A DNA stretch of 57,004 nucleotides from an uncultured Oceanospirillales bacterium (GCA_947040555.1 CAMRBW010000006.1:1-57004); one strand, 5' to 3'; shown: positions 36,190-44,248, counted from the stretch's first letter. Notes: generated from the letters alone by a model not told the origin. Numbers and translations: made by a program.

Positions 36190-36660
36190 CTAGCCTAAAA
36201 TCAGACTAAGCAGCCCTGAAATTGCGGCTTTTCCCCGGCGCTTGATATTGTGCAAACACTCAAAAAACCTAAATACAAGGGCAGCTTCTCTTGGGAAATT
36301 CCTCTATGAGGTCTTAGCCATGAGCGCAACAGCGACCAAAAGCCTTCCATCGTATTTACATGCACCTCATGGAAACCATCCCCCTCTTCGTCTCGTGCGT
36401 ATTCACCCGCGCCATGACAAACGGATTTATGCCCATAGCCCCAATCCTTTAACCGGCTATAAATACTGTACTCATCGGTGTAAACCAGTGTTCCCGCAGC
36501 TATTGTTGCAGTGATCAAGTGTTGCAGTGATCAAGTGTTGCAGTGATCAAGTGTTGCAGTGATCAAGGGCTCGATCGTTATCTGTTTCACATTTTCAAGC
36601 ATGCGGATAACTACTTGGCCACCACGTTGGATCATGCCAAATACAGGTGGCTTTTGGTGG
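36190..36660 (-). pseudogene. IS1595-type transposase remnant
   Basis: C-terminal half of a DDE transposase of the IS1595/ISXO2 kind. Successive pieces read KPPVFGMIQRGGQVVIRMLE, then VYTDEYSIYSRL, then FHEVHVNTMEGFWSLLRSWL and RPHRGISQEKLPLYLGF. Two lesions are visible. A 16-bp unit has been amplified to four copies (36505-36568), which introduces stop codons. A run of six A (36262-36267 region on the plus strand) is one short of the seven needed to read on as ECLHNIKRRGKAAISG to a TAG at 36190. The N-terminal third is not recognisable and no terminal repeats were identified. Inactive. Confidence 0.8.
36505..36568. repeat. 16-bp tandem repeat, four copies, inside the transposase remnant
   Basis: GTTGCAGTGATCAAGT repeats at 36505, 36521, 36537 and 36553; the last copy differs in its final base. 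A single copy would keep the transposase reading ...PLITATIAAG.... Three added copies equal 48 bp, yet the internal frames contain stops, so the gene is broken. Confidence 0.92.
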
Positions 36661-36912
36661 TTAGCAAATATCCAACTACTTTGGAGAGGCGGATCTGTTG
36701 TTGAGTGGTTAGATAATGGCGTTTCCGCATGACCAGTAAGATCAAAAAGTGGTGGATGGCGCTGTTTGCGCAAAAAGTGGAAAACAGCTTAAAAACCCAA
36801 TATGGCGCCCAAGACCCTCACATGACAGAGGCATCTGAACGCCTTGAAACTCAAGGCTCTACTATTAGCGCAAACAGGGCGGTAGTGAATCATAGGAATT
36901 AGTAGGGAATCC

Positions 36913-37345
36913 TGTAAAAAGAGGATCGTTTTCTTAATTGCTGCCGTTGTCATCATGCTCTTTTGGATGCACAGGGGGTGGGCTGTGGAACAATATGAAC
37001 CAGCCTCTGGGGGATTAAACCATTCACCTGCAGATACTACTTTTGGCGTTAATACTGGACATGGTCTGGAATCCAGAGGGGCCACACAGGGTAACGAACG
37101 CTTTCTTGACGATTTGCTATAAGCGAGCCTCATTTCGCTCTTCCCCCTACAGTTGGAGTGACTGGTTCTATGACGGTATCAAAAGTGAATGGTTGGCTGC
37201 CGGTTCTGCTCTCTCGTTTATGATGCTTTCTCACTATGGCCGGGGTGCTTTTCAAGCTTTGTTGGGCCAGTATCAGGGGGCCGTATTTACAAAAATATGG
37301 GCTTGTTTTGACCGATATAGCCACGAACTTGCTGTTCAGCCATGA
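36913..37345 (+). pseudogene. 5' part of a decayed secreted-protein gene
   Basis: One frame reads a signal-peptide-like KKRIVFLIAAVVIMLFWMHR followed by WAVEQYEPASGGLNHS... to a stop at 37120-37122, with no start codon in front of KKR. A second frame then continues sensibly (YSWSDWFYDGIKSEWLAAGS to KIWACF, about 37110-37310), and the third frame carries on as the ORF at 37236-38522. Three successive frames that each make good protein sense indicate two frameshifts in one ancestral gene. Confidence 0.5.
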
Positions 37346-38522
37346 CTGGAAAGAACTGTTATTTCGTGTCGGGATTGATTCAGCCAGTTTTTTGCTTGAT
37401 GGCTGGCCAAAGAGCGTAGGGCGATATGCCCTGTCCCACGGGATGTTGTTTTATGATTTCATGCAGGATGTTTTAGCCAGACGGCAGCCTGCGATTAAAG
37501 GCTTCCGGAGTATTTTTTGTCTGAATGGTCAGGTTTGTGATGCAGTATCCATTTATTATTATGCTCAAGGTGACGACGGGGATCATTCTTGTCTATTGCT
37601 CAGATTTAACAAGCAGACCAAAAGTGATGAATCTGTCAATGTTACAAGCCCCATGGAAACAGCGCTGATGAATCTGCATCGTTGGGCGCAGGCAGAGGGT
37701 GTTGACAAGATTTCTCTCCATCCTGATTTTGACGATGATGGTCTGCTTGTATTATCTGTTTGCCCGTGGAGAGCCGGGAAACTGAAAGATTGTCATCTGC
37801 TGCCAGGGAATTATGGTTCCGCCGGTGCAAACGCTGTGTGGTGGACCACCCTGTTGTCCCAAAGAGACGCCCAATTTTCTGAATATGAACTGGTCAATCC
37901 TTTGCATGAAGATATTTTGACCAGGCTCGTCACACTTCTCTCTGGTGAGGAAATATCTCCGGCCCACATTTCGGGACATCGGCCTGACATCGGAAATAAC
38001 GGTTTGCTGTTGGTGAACCCGGGAGAGGGTGGTGGCCTCATCATTGACAGCCATGTTTCCCAGAACTACGAGTTGCCAGATATCTACCTGAACGTTTCAC
38101 AAAAAGCGGGTGAGAGATTACAACTGGAAACCCTATACCGTACTCCAGCGCCTGCGCGAGGATTATATAGGCTGGTTCGCAGACTCATCAGGATAACGCT
38201 TTCTCGTTTGGTATTTTCGTGGGCGATAAATCATCTATCGAAAACAGGTGGTGCGATTGAGGATGTCGAGGAACAAGCCAGATCTGATGCTTCAGATTCC
38301 GACACAGGCAGTCGTGACCGGGAGAGGACCGTTAGCGGAGAGAATAAAGGAACTCTTGATAAGGATGAGACCACAAATGTCTTTGACGAGGCAGAAGACC
38401 CAGTTAGCGATGAGGCTACATCCACGTCCTCTGTAGCCGACGCTGATGTTCCATATGATCCTTATGGTGTTAAGGCTTTACGTACTAAATTTCATGAAGA
38501 GTGGGCAGGTATATGGCACTAA
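37236..38522 (+). CDS. Hypothetical protein, main open segment of a frameshifted gene
   Basis: 428 codons, no family recognised. The first 25 or so codons are probably spurious because a better reading runs in another frame there. The body contains aromatic-rich stretches (SIYYYAQGDDGDHSCLLLRF) and a hydrophobic, basic segment near residues 310-335 that could be membrane-associated. A long acidic Ser/Thr/Asp/Glu tail covers residues 340-415. The 3' end also appears frameshifted (see 38446-38664). Likely a pseudogene of a lineage-specific secreted or surface protein; no ribosome site precedes ATG 37236. Confidence 0.45.
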   Translation: MAGVLFKLCWASIRGPYLQKYGLVLTDIATNLLFSHDWKELLFRVGIDSASFLLDGWPKSVGRYALSHGMLFYDFMQDVLARRQPAIKGFRSIFCLNGQVCDAVSIYYYAQGDDGDHSCLLLRFNKQTKSDESVNVTSPMETALMNLHRWAQAEGVDKISLHPDFDDDGLLVLSVCPWRAGKLKDCHLLPGNYGSAGANAVWWTTLLSQRDAQFSEYELVNPLHEDILTRLVTLLSGEEISPAHISGHRPDIGNNGLLLVNPGEGGGLIIDSHVSQNYELPDIYLNVSQKAGERLQLETLYRTPAPARGLYRLVRRLIRITLSRLVFSWAINHLSKTGGAIEDVEEQARSDASDSDTGSRDRERTVSGENKGTLDKDETTNVFDEAEDPVSDEATSTSSVADADVPYDPYGVKALRTKFHEEWAGIWH

Positions 38523-38664
38523 GGCTTGGTTCAGGGTGGGGGATGCGATCATGCAGAGGCAGGAGTTCGTGAAAAACATGAGAGCAAAAAACGAGGCTGA
38601 CTGGGAACGTGCTATATCTAACTGGGAGGTCTATCTGAAGGAGAAGGGGGTTATGGACTTCTGA
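38446..38664 (+). pseudogene. 3' part of the decayed secreted-protein gene
   Basis: The main ORF ends EEWAGIWH at 38522, but the neighbouring frame continues without a stop as YGTKAWFRVGDAIMQRQEFV and ends YLKEKGVMDF at 38664. The mixed charged helical sequence and good codon character suggest this is the original C-terminus, lost through a one-base shift near 38505-38520. Confidence 0.4.
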
Positions 38665-38744
38665 ACCTGCCGGGTGGGTTTCAGTGTGAGATTCGCCATA
38701 AAAGAGCAACCGACCAGGGCTATCAGAAAGTGGCCGGGTTTGAA

Positions 38745-38780
38745 CTGACAGTTACCGTATTGAAAGCAGGTAACTGTCAG
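38745..38780. repeat. 12-bp inverted repeat downstream of the second H-NS gene
   Basis: CTGACAGTTACC (38745-38756) and GGTAACTGTCAG (38769-38780) form a perfect stem around a 12-nt loop, 38 bp past the H-NS stop. No T-run follows on either strand. It may still mark the transcript end or stabilise it. Confidence 0.6.
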
Positions 38781-38817
38781 ATCGGGTCTAAGCGATTAGG
38801 CGCTCAGAAGCCGGCAA

Positions 38818-39240
38818 TTACTCTTGACCGAGGATGCAGTCAACACGCTTCTTGCCGCTATCGTCCAGGTAAGTCTGGAACTCTTTTGGCAGACGGCCAG
38901 TAGTGGAACCGTACCATTGCACCTTGTCACCAGCTTTGGTCTGGTATTCGAAAGTGTGCTTGCTAACGTTGCGACGCTTCTTAGGCTGAGTTTCGTCAGA
39001 AGCACCCAGGTCGGAAAGAGAGAGACCTTTTTCTTCCAGCATTTTGCGAACTTGTTCAATGCTTTCAGCTTTCTCTTTGTTTTTTTCCTGCTCTGCTTCG
39101 AAGTCTTTACGCTTCTCTTCCAACAGGCTGTTCATGCGCTCGATGATGCGCTCCATGTCTTCGAAATGAGTGTCCTTGAAAAGACCACGCATACGGTTCT
39201 TGCTGGAAAGGCGGTGCATAATTTCGTCAAACATATTCAT
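38818..39240 (-). CDS. H-NS family nucleoid protein, paralogue 2
   Basis: 140-aa H-NS-like silencer. An N-terminal helical oligomerisation region (MNMFDEIMHRLSSKNRMRGL, then a long charged helix to about residue 85) leads to a linker PKKRRNVSKH and the C-terminal DNA-binding domain with GSTTGRLPKEFQTYLDDSGK. The loop reads TTGR where E. coli H-NS has QGR. ATG 39240 has GGGGAAG upstream. It is divergent from the dedA lipid operon across an AT-rich 395-bp gap, which suggests H-NS-type regulation of both. Confidence 0.9.
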   Translation of the reverse strand: MNMFDEIMHRLSSKNRMRGLFKDTHFEDMERIIERMNSLLEEKRKDFEAEQEKNKEKAESIEQVRKMLEEKGLSLSDLGASDETQPKKRRNVSKHTFEYQTKAGDKVQWYGSTTGRLPKEFQTYLDDSGKKRVDCILGQE

Positions 39241-39635
39241 TTGGTACTTCCCCTATGGAAATCAAAAAGATTGAATATTCGGTGTTGTTCTGGCAGCTAT
39301 AAAATCCTATCAAAGGAACAGGATTTTGATAGTGGTATGTAGCTCTAAGACCGTTTGAGAAACATTCTTGCCAGATCTACTAATTTTTTTCACTGGATTC
39401 ACATTTACGAACGGATATTCCTAGAATAATTTGTTTTTGTCAACGCTGAAAAAGATTTTGTATAGATTTTATGTATCATAACATTAATAAATGCTTATTT
39501 ATTTTTGTTTGTGAGATAAATGTATCAGAGTTTTGTCAAGAGATAGCAGGGCAAGAATCATAAAAAGTAATATAAAAAATTTGTTTACCTGAAAGGCTGT
39601 TGCTCAGGATATTGCACAGAAAAGCAGGGACTTTT
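39241..39635. promoter_or_regulatory. AT-rich divergent regulatory region between hns-2 and dedA
   Basis: 395 bp, markedly AT-rich (especially 39370-39600) with long A and T runs and no supported gene. It should carry the promoters of both divergent units. Because H-NS proteins bind AT-rich curved DNA, autoregulation and silencing of the dedA operon are likely; this is inference from composition and position. Confidence 0.5.
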
Positions 39636-40241
39636 ATGTTCGAACAGTTGCTTTCCCATGAGGTTTTCAATTCCCCCGTTGTTATCCTCATATTGCTCTT
39701 TTTGGGAACATTTGTACTTGAAGATGCAGCGATTATTGCGGGAGTCATGCTTGTTCACCGAGGGGCTGTTAGTGCAGATACTACATTTCTGGCGTTGCTT
39801 CTGGGAATTGTTGTTGGCGATCTTCTGCTTTACGGTTGTGGTTTTCTATCGGGGAAAATTAAGCGGTTACAAAAGTGGCGAACGGCTGATATCGCTAAGC
39901 GCACCAATCTGTGGTTTCACCGAAATGCATTGCTGACAATATTTCTGGTCCGTTTTGCTCCGGGGTTGCGTTTGCCGTGTTATTTATCCTGTGGATGGTT
40001 TTTTATCCCACTCAAAACGTTTATCTTGGGTGTAAGCGCTGCTGGTTGTTTATGGATGACTCTGGTCTTCGGTGGCCTGCTGTGGGGAGGAGAGCCACTT
40101 TGGAACCATCCTGTATTGACTGTCTGGATAGATAAAACCGGCTTTGGGCAATGGTTTCTGCTGTCACTGCTAGTGGGGATTCTCTACGTAGTTCAGTGGT
40201 GTCTGAAAGGCATCATTCGAGCCTATCTGGAGAGAAAGTAA
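39636..40241 (+). CDS. DedA family membrane protein
   Basis: Inner-membrane protein of the DedA/VTT superfamily, several of whose members translocate phospholipids or undecaprenyl phosphate. The 201-aa protein has hydrophobic segments near residues 14-35, 45-66, 98-120, 127-150 and 172-195 and the family's F-x-P-G-x-R signature in RFAPGLRLPCYLS. The frame opens at 39600, but ATG 39636 has AGGGA upstream and the normal N-terminus. The stop overlaps the ATP-grasp start (TAATG), so it leads a four-gene operon. Confidence 0.85.
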   Translation: MFEQLLSHEVFNSPVVILILLFLGTFVLEDAAIIAGVMLVHRGAVSADTTFLALLLGIVVGDLLLYGCGFLSGKIKRLQKWRTADIAKRTNLWFHRNALLTIFLVRFAPGLRLPCYLSCGWFFIPLKTFILGVSAAGCLWMTLVFGGLLWGGEPLWNHPVLTVWIDKTGFGQWFLLSLLVGILYVVQWCLKGIIRAYLERK

Positions 40242-41404
40242 TGTTGGAAGAGTTGGAAAACAGGGACAAACATCTGATTGAACAGGCCATTACTCCAACA
40301 TCTTCAATCAGGGAGGCGCATGTCGGAATGCCAATACTGGCTCAACGAAGTCGGGCTTTGGCGTTTTTTGAATTTTGGCCATCGTCTATTGTTTATCTGC
40401 CAATAGTTGTTCAATGGCTGTTTAAAGCTGTTCGTTATCGTGGTCTGACCCTTCCTCTTTGTGCCAATCCCGGTTTTTATCTCGGTGGGCTTGTTGGTGA
40501 ATCCAAGGCTGAGAATTTTCGTCAGGCCGGAGACTATGCCCGCCAGTTTATCGCTCCCTGGTGCCGGGTGGTTAATGACGGCGTGAATAGCAAGAGGCTC
40601 CTCACCAAAACCTTAAGGGAGATGAACATCGAAGGGCTCTCCTTCCCGCTGATAGCCAAACCGGATATGGGGTGTCGCGGGAGAGGTGTTCGGATTGTCA
40701 GGGATAGGATGGAGCTTGCTGAATATCTCCAGCAGTTTCCTGAAAAGGCGTCGGTTATTTTGCAGGAATTAATTCCCTGGGAGCCCGAAGCCGGTATTTT
40801 TTACATTCGCAGGCCGGATGAGCAGAAAGGACGAATTTTCTCCCTGACGCTAAAGTACCAGCCCTATGTCTATGGTAACGGTGTTGATTCACTGCAGACG
40901 CTGATTGAACAGGATCCCCGTGCCGGAAAACTGGCCCATCTTTATCTTGGCCGGCACAGAAAATATTTAAATGAAGTCCTTGAACCGGGGCAGCCATTCC
41001 GCTTGGCATTTACCGGTAGTCACAGTCTTGGCTCAATTTTTCGGGACGGCCGCGATCTTATCACTGAGGAGCTGACTGAGGCTTTTGATAGAATTAGCAG
41101 GGATATTGATGGTTTTTACTTCGGACGGTTTGATGTGCGCTTTGCCCACGAACGCTCATTGCGAGCGGGAAAGGATTTTCGTATCGTAGAAATTAATGGC
41201 ATCAGTAGTGAGGCTGGTCATATTTGGGATGCAGACTCCTCTTTGAAAGAGGTTTACAAGACACTATTTCACCAATATGACATGCTGTTTGAGATCGGTG
41301 CCATTAATCGGAAGAGAGGGTACAAGCCTGAGAGTCTTATCCAGGTTCTGCAAAGCTGGGCCAAGGAGACGCGATTGGTTCGGCGGTACCCCGACGCCGA
41401 GTGA
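40241..41404 (+). CDS. ATP-grasp domain protein (carboxylate-amine ligase-like)
   Basis: 387-aa ATP-grasp protein. N-terminal family-specific segment (FFEFWPSSIVYLPIVVQWLF, NPGFYLGGLVGESKAENFRQ), then the ATP-grasp fold: FPLIAKPDMGCRGRGVRIV as the glycine-rich nucleotide loop, ILQELIPWEPEAGIFYIRRP, and metal-binding FRIVEINGISSEAGHIWD near the C-terminus. Such enzymes join a carboxylate to an amine or hydroxyl through an acyl-phosphate. ATG 40241 overlaps the dedA stop with GAGAGAAAG upstream. In context it may activate an amino acid or headgroup for a lipid; the substrate is not known. Confidence 0.8.
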   Translation: MLEELENRDKHLIEQAITPTSSIREAHVGMPILAQRSRALAFFEFWPSSIVYLPIVVQWLFKAVRYRGLTLPLCANPGFYLGGLVGESKAENFRQAGDYARQFIAPWCRVVNDGVNSKRLLTKTLREMNIEGLSFPLIAKPDMGCRGRGVRIVRDRMELAEYLQQFPEKASVILQELIPWEPEAGIFYIRRPDEQKGRIFSLTLKYQPYVYGNGVDSLQTLIEQDPRAGKLAHLYLGRHRKYLNEVLEPGQPFRLAFTGSHSLGSIFRDGRDLITEELTEAFDRISRDIDGFYFGRFDVRFAHERSLRAGKDFRIVEINGISSEAGHIWDADSSLKEVYKTLFHQYDMLFEIGAINRKRGYKPESLIQVLQSWAKETRLVRRYPDAE

Positions 41405-41434
41405 TAGCAATAGCTAAGTGATAGCAATAGCTAA
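41401..41434 (+). repeat. 17-bp tandem duplication after the ATP-grasp gene
   Basis: GTGATAGCAATAGCTAA occurs twice back to back (41401-41417 and 41418-41434). The first copy contains the ATP-grasp stop codon. Confidence 0.93.
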
Positions 41435-41436
41435 GT

Positions 41437-41449
41437 AATAACAACAAGA
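41437..41449 (+). promoter_or_regulatory. A-rich Hfq/Crc-type motif in the doxX leader
   Basis: AATAACAACAAGA follows the (AAN)n pattern bound by the Hfq distal face and used by Hfq-Crc for translational repression in pseudomonads; a second stretch GGTAACAACA lies at 41455-41464. It is about 35 nt before the doxX start. Inference from pattern only, supported by crc being present in this genome. Confidence 0.35.
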
Positions 41450-41482
41450 TAAATGGTAACAACATAGGCCAAGGAGGCACAT

Positions 41483-41899
41483 ATGAAAGCAGTCAGGATC
41501 GTTCTGTCACTTTATATTGCGATTGTATTTATACAATCACTGTTCTTCAAATTTACCGGAGCCCCGGAGACGATTCATATATTCGGCACACTGGGAGAAT
41601 GGTCCGGTTTTGACTGGTTTGCCCAGTACGGCGCCATAGGCGTTGGCCTTGTGGAGCTGACAGCGTCTTTGCTGTTGTTGTTTGGATTTCATTTGTTTGG
41701 AGCTCTGATTGCGTCAGGAACAATGGCGGGTGCGGTTTTTTTCCATCTGTTCACGCCATTAGGCATAAATATGCCGGAATTTAATGCCGAGGGTGTCATT
41801 ATCGGAGACGATGGCGGGCTGCTGTTTGCTAATGCTTGTGCGGTGTTGCTCTCCTCTTTGGTCGTTCTCGCTATAGCGCTGCGTGATCGGAATGCGTGA
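41483..41899 (+). CDS. DoxX-like small membrane protein
   Basis: 138-aa protein with four hydrophobic segments (about residues 5-22, 48-69, 73-95 and 112-132), of the DoxX/DoxD type (IVFIQSLFFKFTGAPETIHIF, GVGLVELTASLLLLFG). Members have been linked to redox or membrane stress, but the role is not established. AAGGAGG precedes ATG 41483. It lies between the ATP-grasp and OlsF-like genes and probably belongs to the same transcript. Confidence 0.75.
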   Translation: MKAVRIVLSLYIAIVFIQSLFFKFTGAPETIHIFGTLGEWSGFDWFAQYGAIGVGLVELTASLLLLFGFHLFGALIASGTMAGAVFFHLFTPLGINMPEFNAEGVIIGDDGGLLFANACAVLLSSLVVLAIALRDRNA

Positions 41900-41905
41900 A
41901 TAAAA

Positions 41906-41919
41906 AATAATAATAATAA
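41906..41919 (+). promoter_or_regulatory. A-rich (AAT)n motif in the leader of the acyltransferase gene
   Basis: AATAATAATAATAA directly precedes the weak ribosome site (AAGG, 41918-41921) of the OlsF-like gene, a typical position for Hfq or Hfq-Crc repression. It could also be simple AT-rich spacer. Confidence 0.35.
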
Positions 41920-41927
41920 GGTTCAAA

Positions 41928-43748
41928 ATGCCCCCCAATAGCCCTTTTCAGCTACGCCATCGGGGAAAGCGCAATCTGGCGATGAAAGTTTTGGAGTACA
42001 TTGTCGGATTGCGTCATCTTGATCGGCTATACCAACGCTCTATTGCTGGTAAGCCCGTTGATGGCGAGCCTCGGCTGGCTTTTGTCACAAAAGTCCTGAA
42101 AGTTCTTGGCATTCGCTACCAGACCGATGGCGCACCACCCGAAACCATACCGGCCAGTGGTTCATTGCTTATGGTTGCCAATCACCCGCTTGGTGGCGCA
42201 GAGGGGCTGGCTCTGATGGAGGTTTTGCTCAGAGTCAGACCCGATGTGAAGGTGCTGACCAACCAGTTTCTAAGTGGCCTGACGGAGCTGAAGGATGTTT
42301 TTATCGGCGTCGATATCCTTGGAATTGAGTCGCGCACTGAAAGAAAAGCTGCTAACAAAGCGGCTTTGGCTGCGGCCGTCCAGTGGGTAAAAAATGGTGG
42401 TGCGCTGCTGGTCTTTCCTGCCGGTGAAGTTGCCGGTTGGAACTGGAAGACCGGGTTACCCAAAGAGGCGCCATGGCGACATACAGCGGGAAAAATTTTA
42501 AAAGAGACCGGTGCCGCTTTTTTGCCTGTTTACGTACAGGGTAAAAATTCCAGACTCTTCTATGGGTTAGGAATGATACATCCTCTGTGTCGTTCAGTCT
42601 GGTTGGTGCGGGAGTTAATAAATGCGAAAAACCAGCAGATAATCCTGCATATTGGCAAAGTTGAAGATCCATCGGCATTCACAGCTCTGGCTGTTGGAAG
42701 ACTACTGACCAATGCTTTGCGCATGCGTACCTTTCTTCTCTCCCGGGACGCTCCGGATATTCAGGAAGCCAGCTCTGTAAACACCAGTGCTGCACCAAGA
42801 AGTGCTGAAATTTCTGTGCCCATTGCGACTGAAAAACTTGAAGCTGATCGTCTTCAGCTTGATCCAGGCCAGTGTCTTCTGAAGAACGGAGATTATGAGG
42901 TCTGGTGTACCGACGCAAAGAGTATTCCCAATATTCTTCAGGAGATTGGACGGCTGCGGGAGTTAACCTTTTGCGCTGCTGGTGAAGGCACGGGCAATGC
43001 GATTGATCTGGATCGGTTCGATGAGCATTACCAGCATCTGTTTATCTGGAATTGTGAAAAGAGCGAAATTGTTGGTGCTTATCGACTCGGTCAGACCGAC
43101 AAGCTGGTGGCGAGAGCGGGTATCAAGGCGCTCTACACACGCAGCCTGTTTCGTTATGACCAGCGCCTCCTCGATAAACTTGGCCCCGCGCTGGAGATGG
43201 GTCGCTCCTTTGTTCGGCCGGAGTACCAGAAGAGTCTGCTGGCACTGCTGTTGCTGTGGAAAGGTATTGGACGATGGGTCTCTGACAATCCTCAGTATCG
43301 AATATTGTTTGGTCCTGTAAGTATCAGCCATGAATACAAGTCACTGTCTCGCTATCTGATCGCGATGACTCTGGAACAGAATAGTTCCGGCAAGGAGCTT
43401 GCCGCACTGGTTCAGCCTCTGCAGCCACTGCCGCAGGTGCGAAAGCTGCCATGGAACCGCGACATGCTTGCTGGATTGGGTGATGTTCGACAGTTGTCGG
43501 CTTTGGTCAAACTGGTCGAGCAGGATCGTGATATTCCGATTCTGTTGAAGCAGTATTTGAAACTGAATGGTTTTTTTGTGGGGTTTAATGTTGACCGGGC
43601 GTTTTCCAATGCTCTGGATGGTCTGATTATTGTTGATCTGCTGAAAAGCGATAAAAAGTCAGTGATGCGTTATCTGGGAGCAGAGGGGTATGACCGGCTC
43701 CACCGTTATCACTCCGAGCCGGTCGAAGAGCAGTTGGCGTTGGAGTGA
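41928..43748 (+). CDS. OlsF-like bifunctional acyltransferase (aminolipid synthase)
   Basis: 606-aa two-domain enzyme. The N-terminal half is a PlsC/OlsA-type lysophospholipid O-acyltransferase (VANHPLGGAEG, an H86-x5-E92 motif, and LLVFPAGEVAGW). The C-terminal half (from about residue 310) is an OlsB-type GNAT N-acyltransferase (LRELTFCAAGEGTGNAIDLD, LGPALEMGRSFVRPEYQKSL, LFGPVSISHEY). This order and length match OlsF proteins of Serratia, Flavobacterium and Vibrio, which make ornithine or glycine lipids in one polypeptide. Here the usual Asp of the acyltransferase motif is Glu. Last gene of the dedA/ATP-grasp/doxX operon, 28 bp after doxX. The amino acid used is not known. Confidence 0.82.
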   Translation: MPPNSPFQLRHRGKRNLAMKVLEYIVGLRHLDRLYQRSIAGKPVDGEPRLAFVTKVLKVLGIRYQTDGAPPETIPASGSLLMVANHPLGGAEGLALMEVLLRVRPDVKVLTNQFLSGLTELKDVFIGVDILGIESRTERKAANKAALAAAVQWVKNGGALLVFPAGEVAGWNWKTGLPKEAPWRHTAGKILKETGAAFLPVYVQGKNSRLFYGLGMIHPLCRSVWLVRELINAKNQQIILHIGKVEDPSAFTALAVGRLLTNALRMRTFLLSRDAPDIQEASSVNTSAAPRSAEISVPIATEKLEADRLQLDPGQCLLKNGDYEVWCTDAKSIPNILQEIGRLRELTFCAAGEGTGNAIDLDRFDEHYQHLFIWNCEKSEIVGAYRLGQTDKLVARAGIKALYTRSLFRYDQRLLDKLGPALEMGRSFVRPEYQKSLLALLLLWKGIGRWVSDNPQYRILFGPVSISHEYKSLSRYLIAMTLEQNSSGKELAALVQPLQPLPQVRKLPWNRDMLAGLGDVRQLSALVKLVEQDRDIPILLKQYLKLNGFFVGFNVDRAFSNALDGLIIVDLLKSDKKSVMRYLGAEGYDRLHRYHSEPVEEQLALE

Positions 43749-44248
43749 GGGCGAAACTGCAAGGTTGCGGGTGCAACCCCAAAATCATCGGGCACGGTGA
43801 CAGATTGGTTATGAAGCAGGATGGCTATAATCGCCAGGTGATGAATAGTGTGATTCTGGATAAACAGCAGCTCACGTGTAAGGGAGGTTTCAGTCTGCAC
43901 GGTTGAACACTTTTCCTGACCTGTGGCGCAAGCGACTGACAGCATCTTGTCTGCGCTGTTTTCCATAGAGATAAGTTTGCTAATCAGGCTATCAACAACG
44001 GAAAGGGCGACATCAACAGACTGTTCGATAAGCGGATCTCGTTCCCGGTCATCGTAACAGATACGGCTACTTTCCAGACCATTGAACAGAAGCTGATAGT
44101 GCTCAAGGGCGTGCCGAACCTGTTGGCCAATGGAGCAGCCAGGTTTTTGAAACCATAGTATGTAGAGAGGATCGGTTATCTGATTCAACAGATCTTTGAG
44201 AGAGGACAGTGTTGTGATATTTCCCTGTACAGCCTGCTGGATGGACAT
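43709..44248 (-). CDS. DinB-like (metal-dependent helical bundle) protein
   Basis: 179-aa all-helical protein resembling the DinB/YfiT superfamily. Candidate metal ligands are H46/H50 (VRHALEHYQ) and H133/H136 (NHTIHHLAII), the usual His triad arrangement. Function unknown; some relatives are thiol S-transferases. Its 3' end overlaps the OlsF-like gene's 3' end by 40 bp on the opposite strand. Start ATG 44248, with GGAGAG upstream. Confidence 0.7.
   Translation of the reverse strand: MSIQQAVQGNITTLSSLKDLLNQITDPLYILWFQKPGCSIGQQVRHALEHYQLLFNGLESSRICYDDRERDPLIEQSVDVALSVVDSLISKLISMENSADKMLSVACATGQEKCSTVQTETSLTRELLFIQNHTIHHLAIIAILLHNQSVTVPDDFGVAPATLQFRPHSNANCSSTGSE

Noticed and set aside
36789..37133. 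114-codon minus-strand ORF beside the transposase remnant
   Set aside because: It is antisense to the signal-peptide-bearing decayed gene and has no ribosome site or family. Treated as a shadow.
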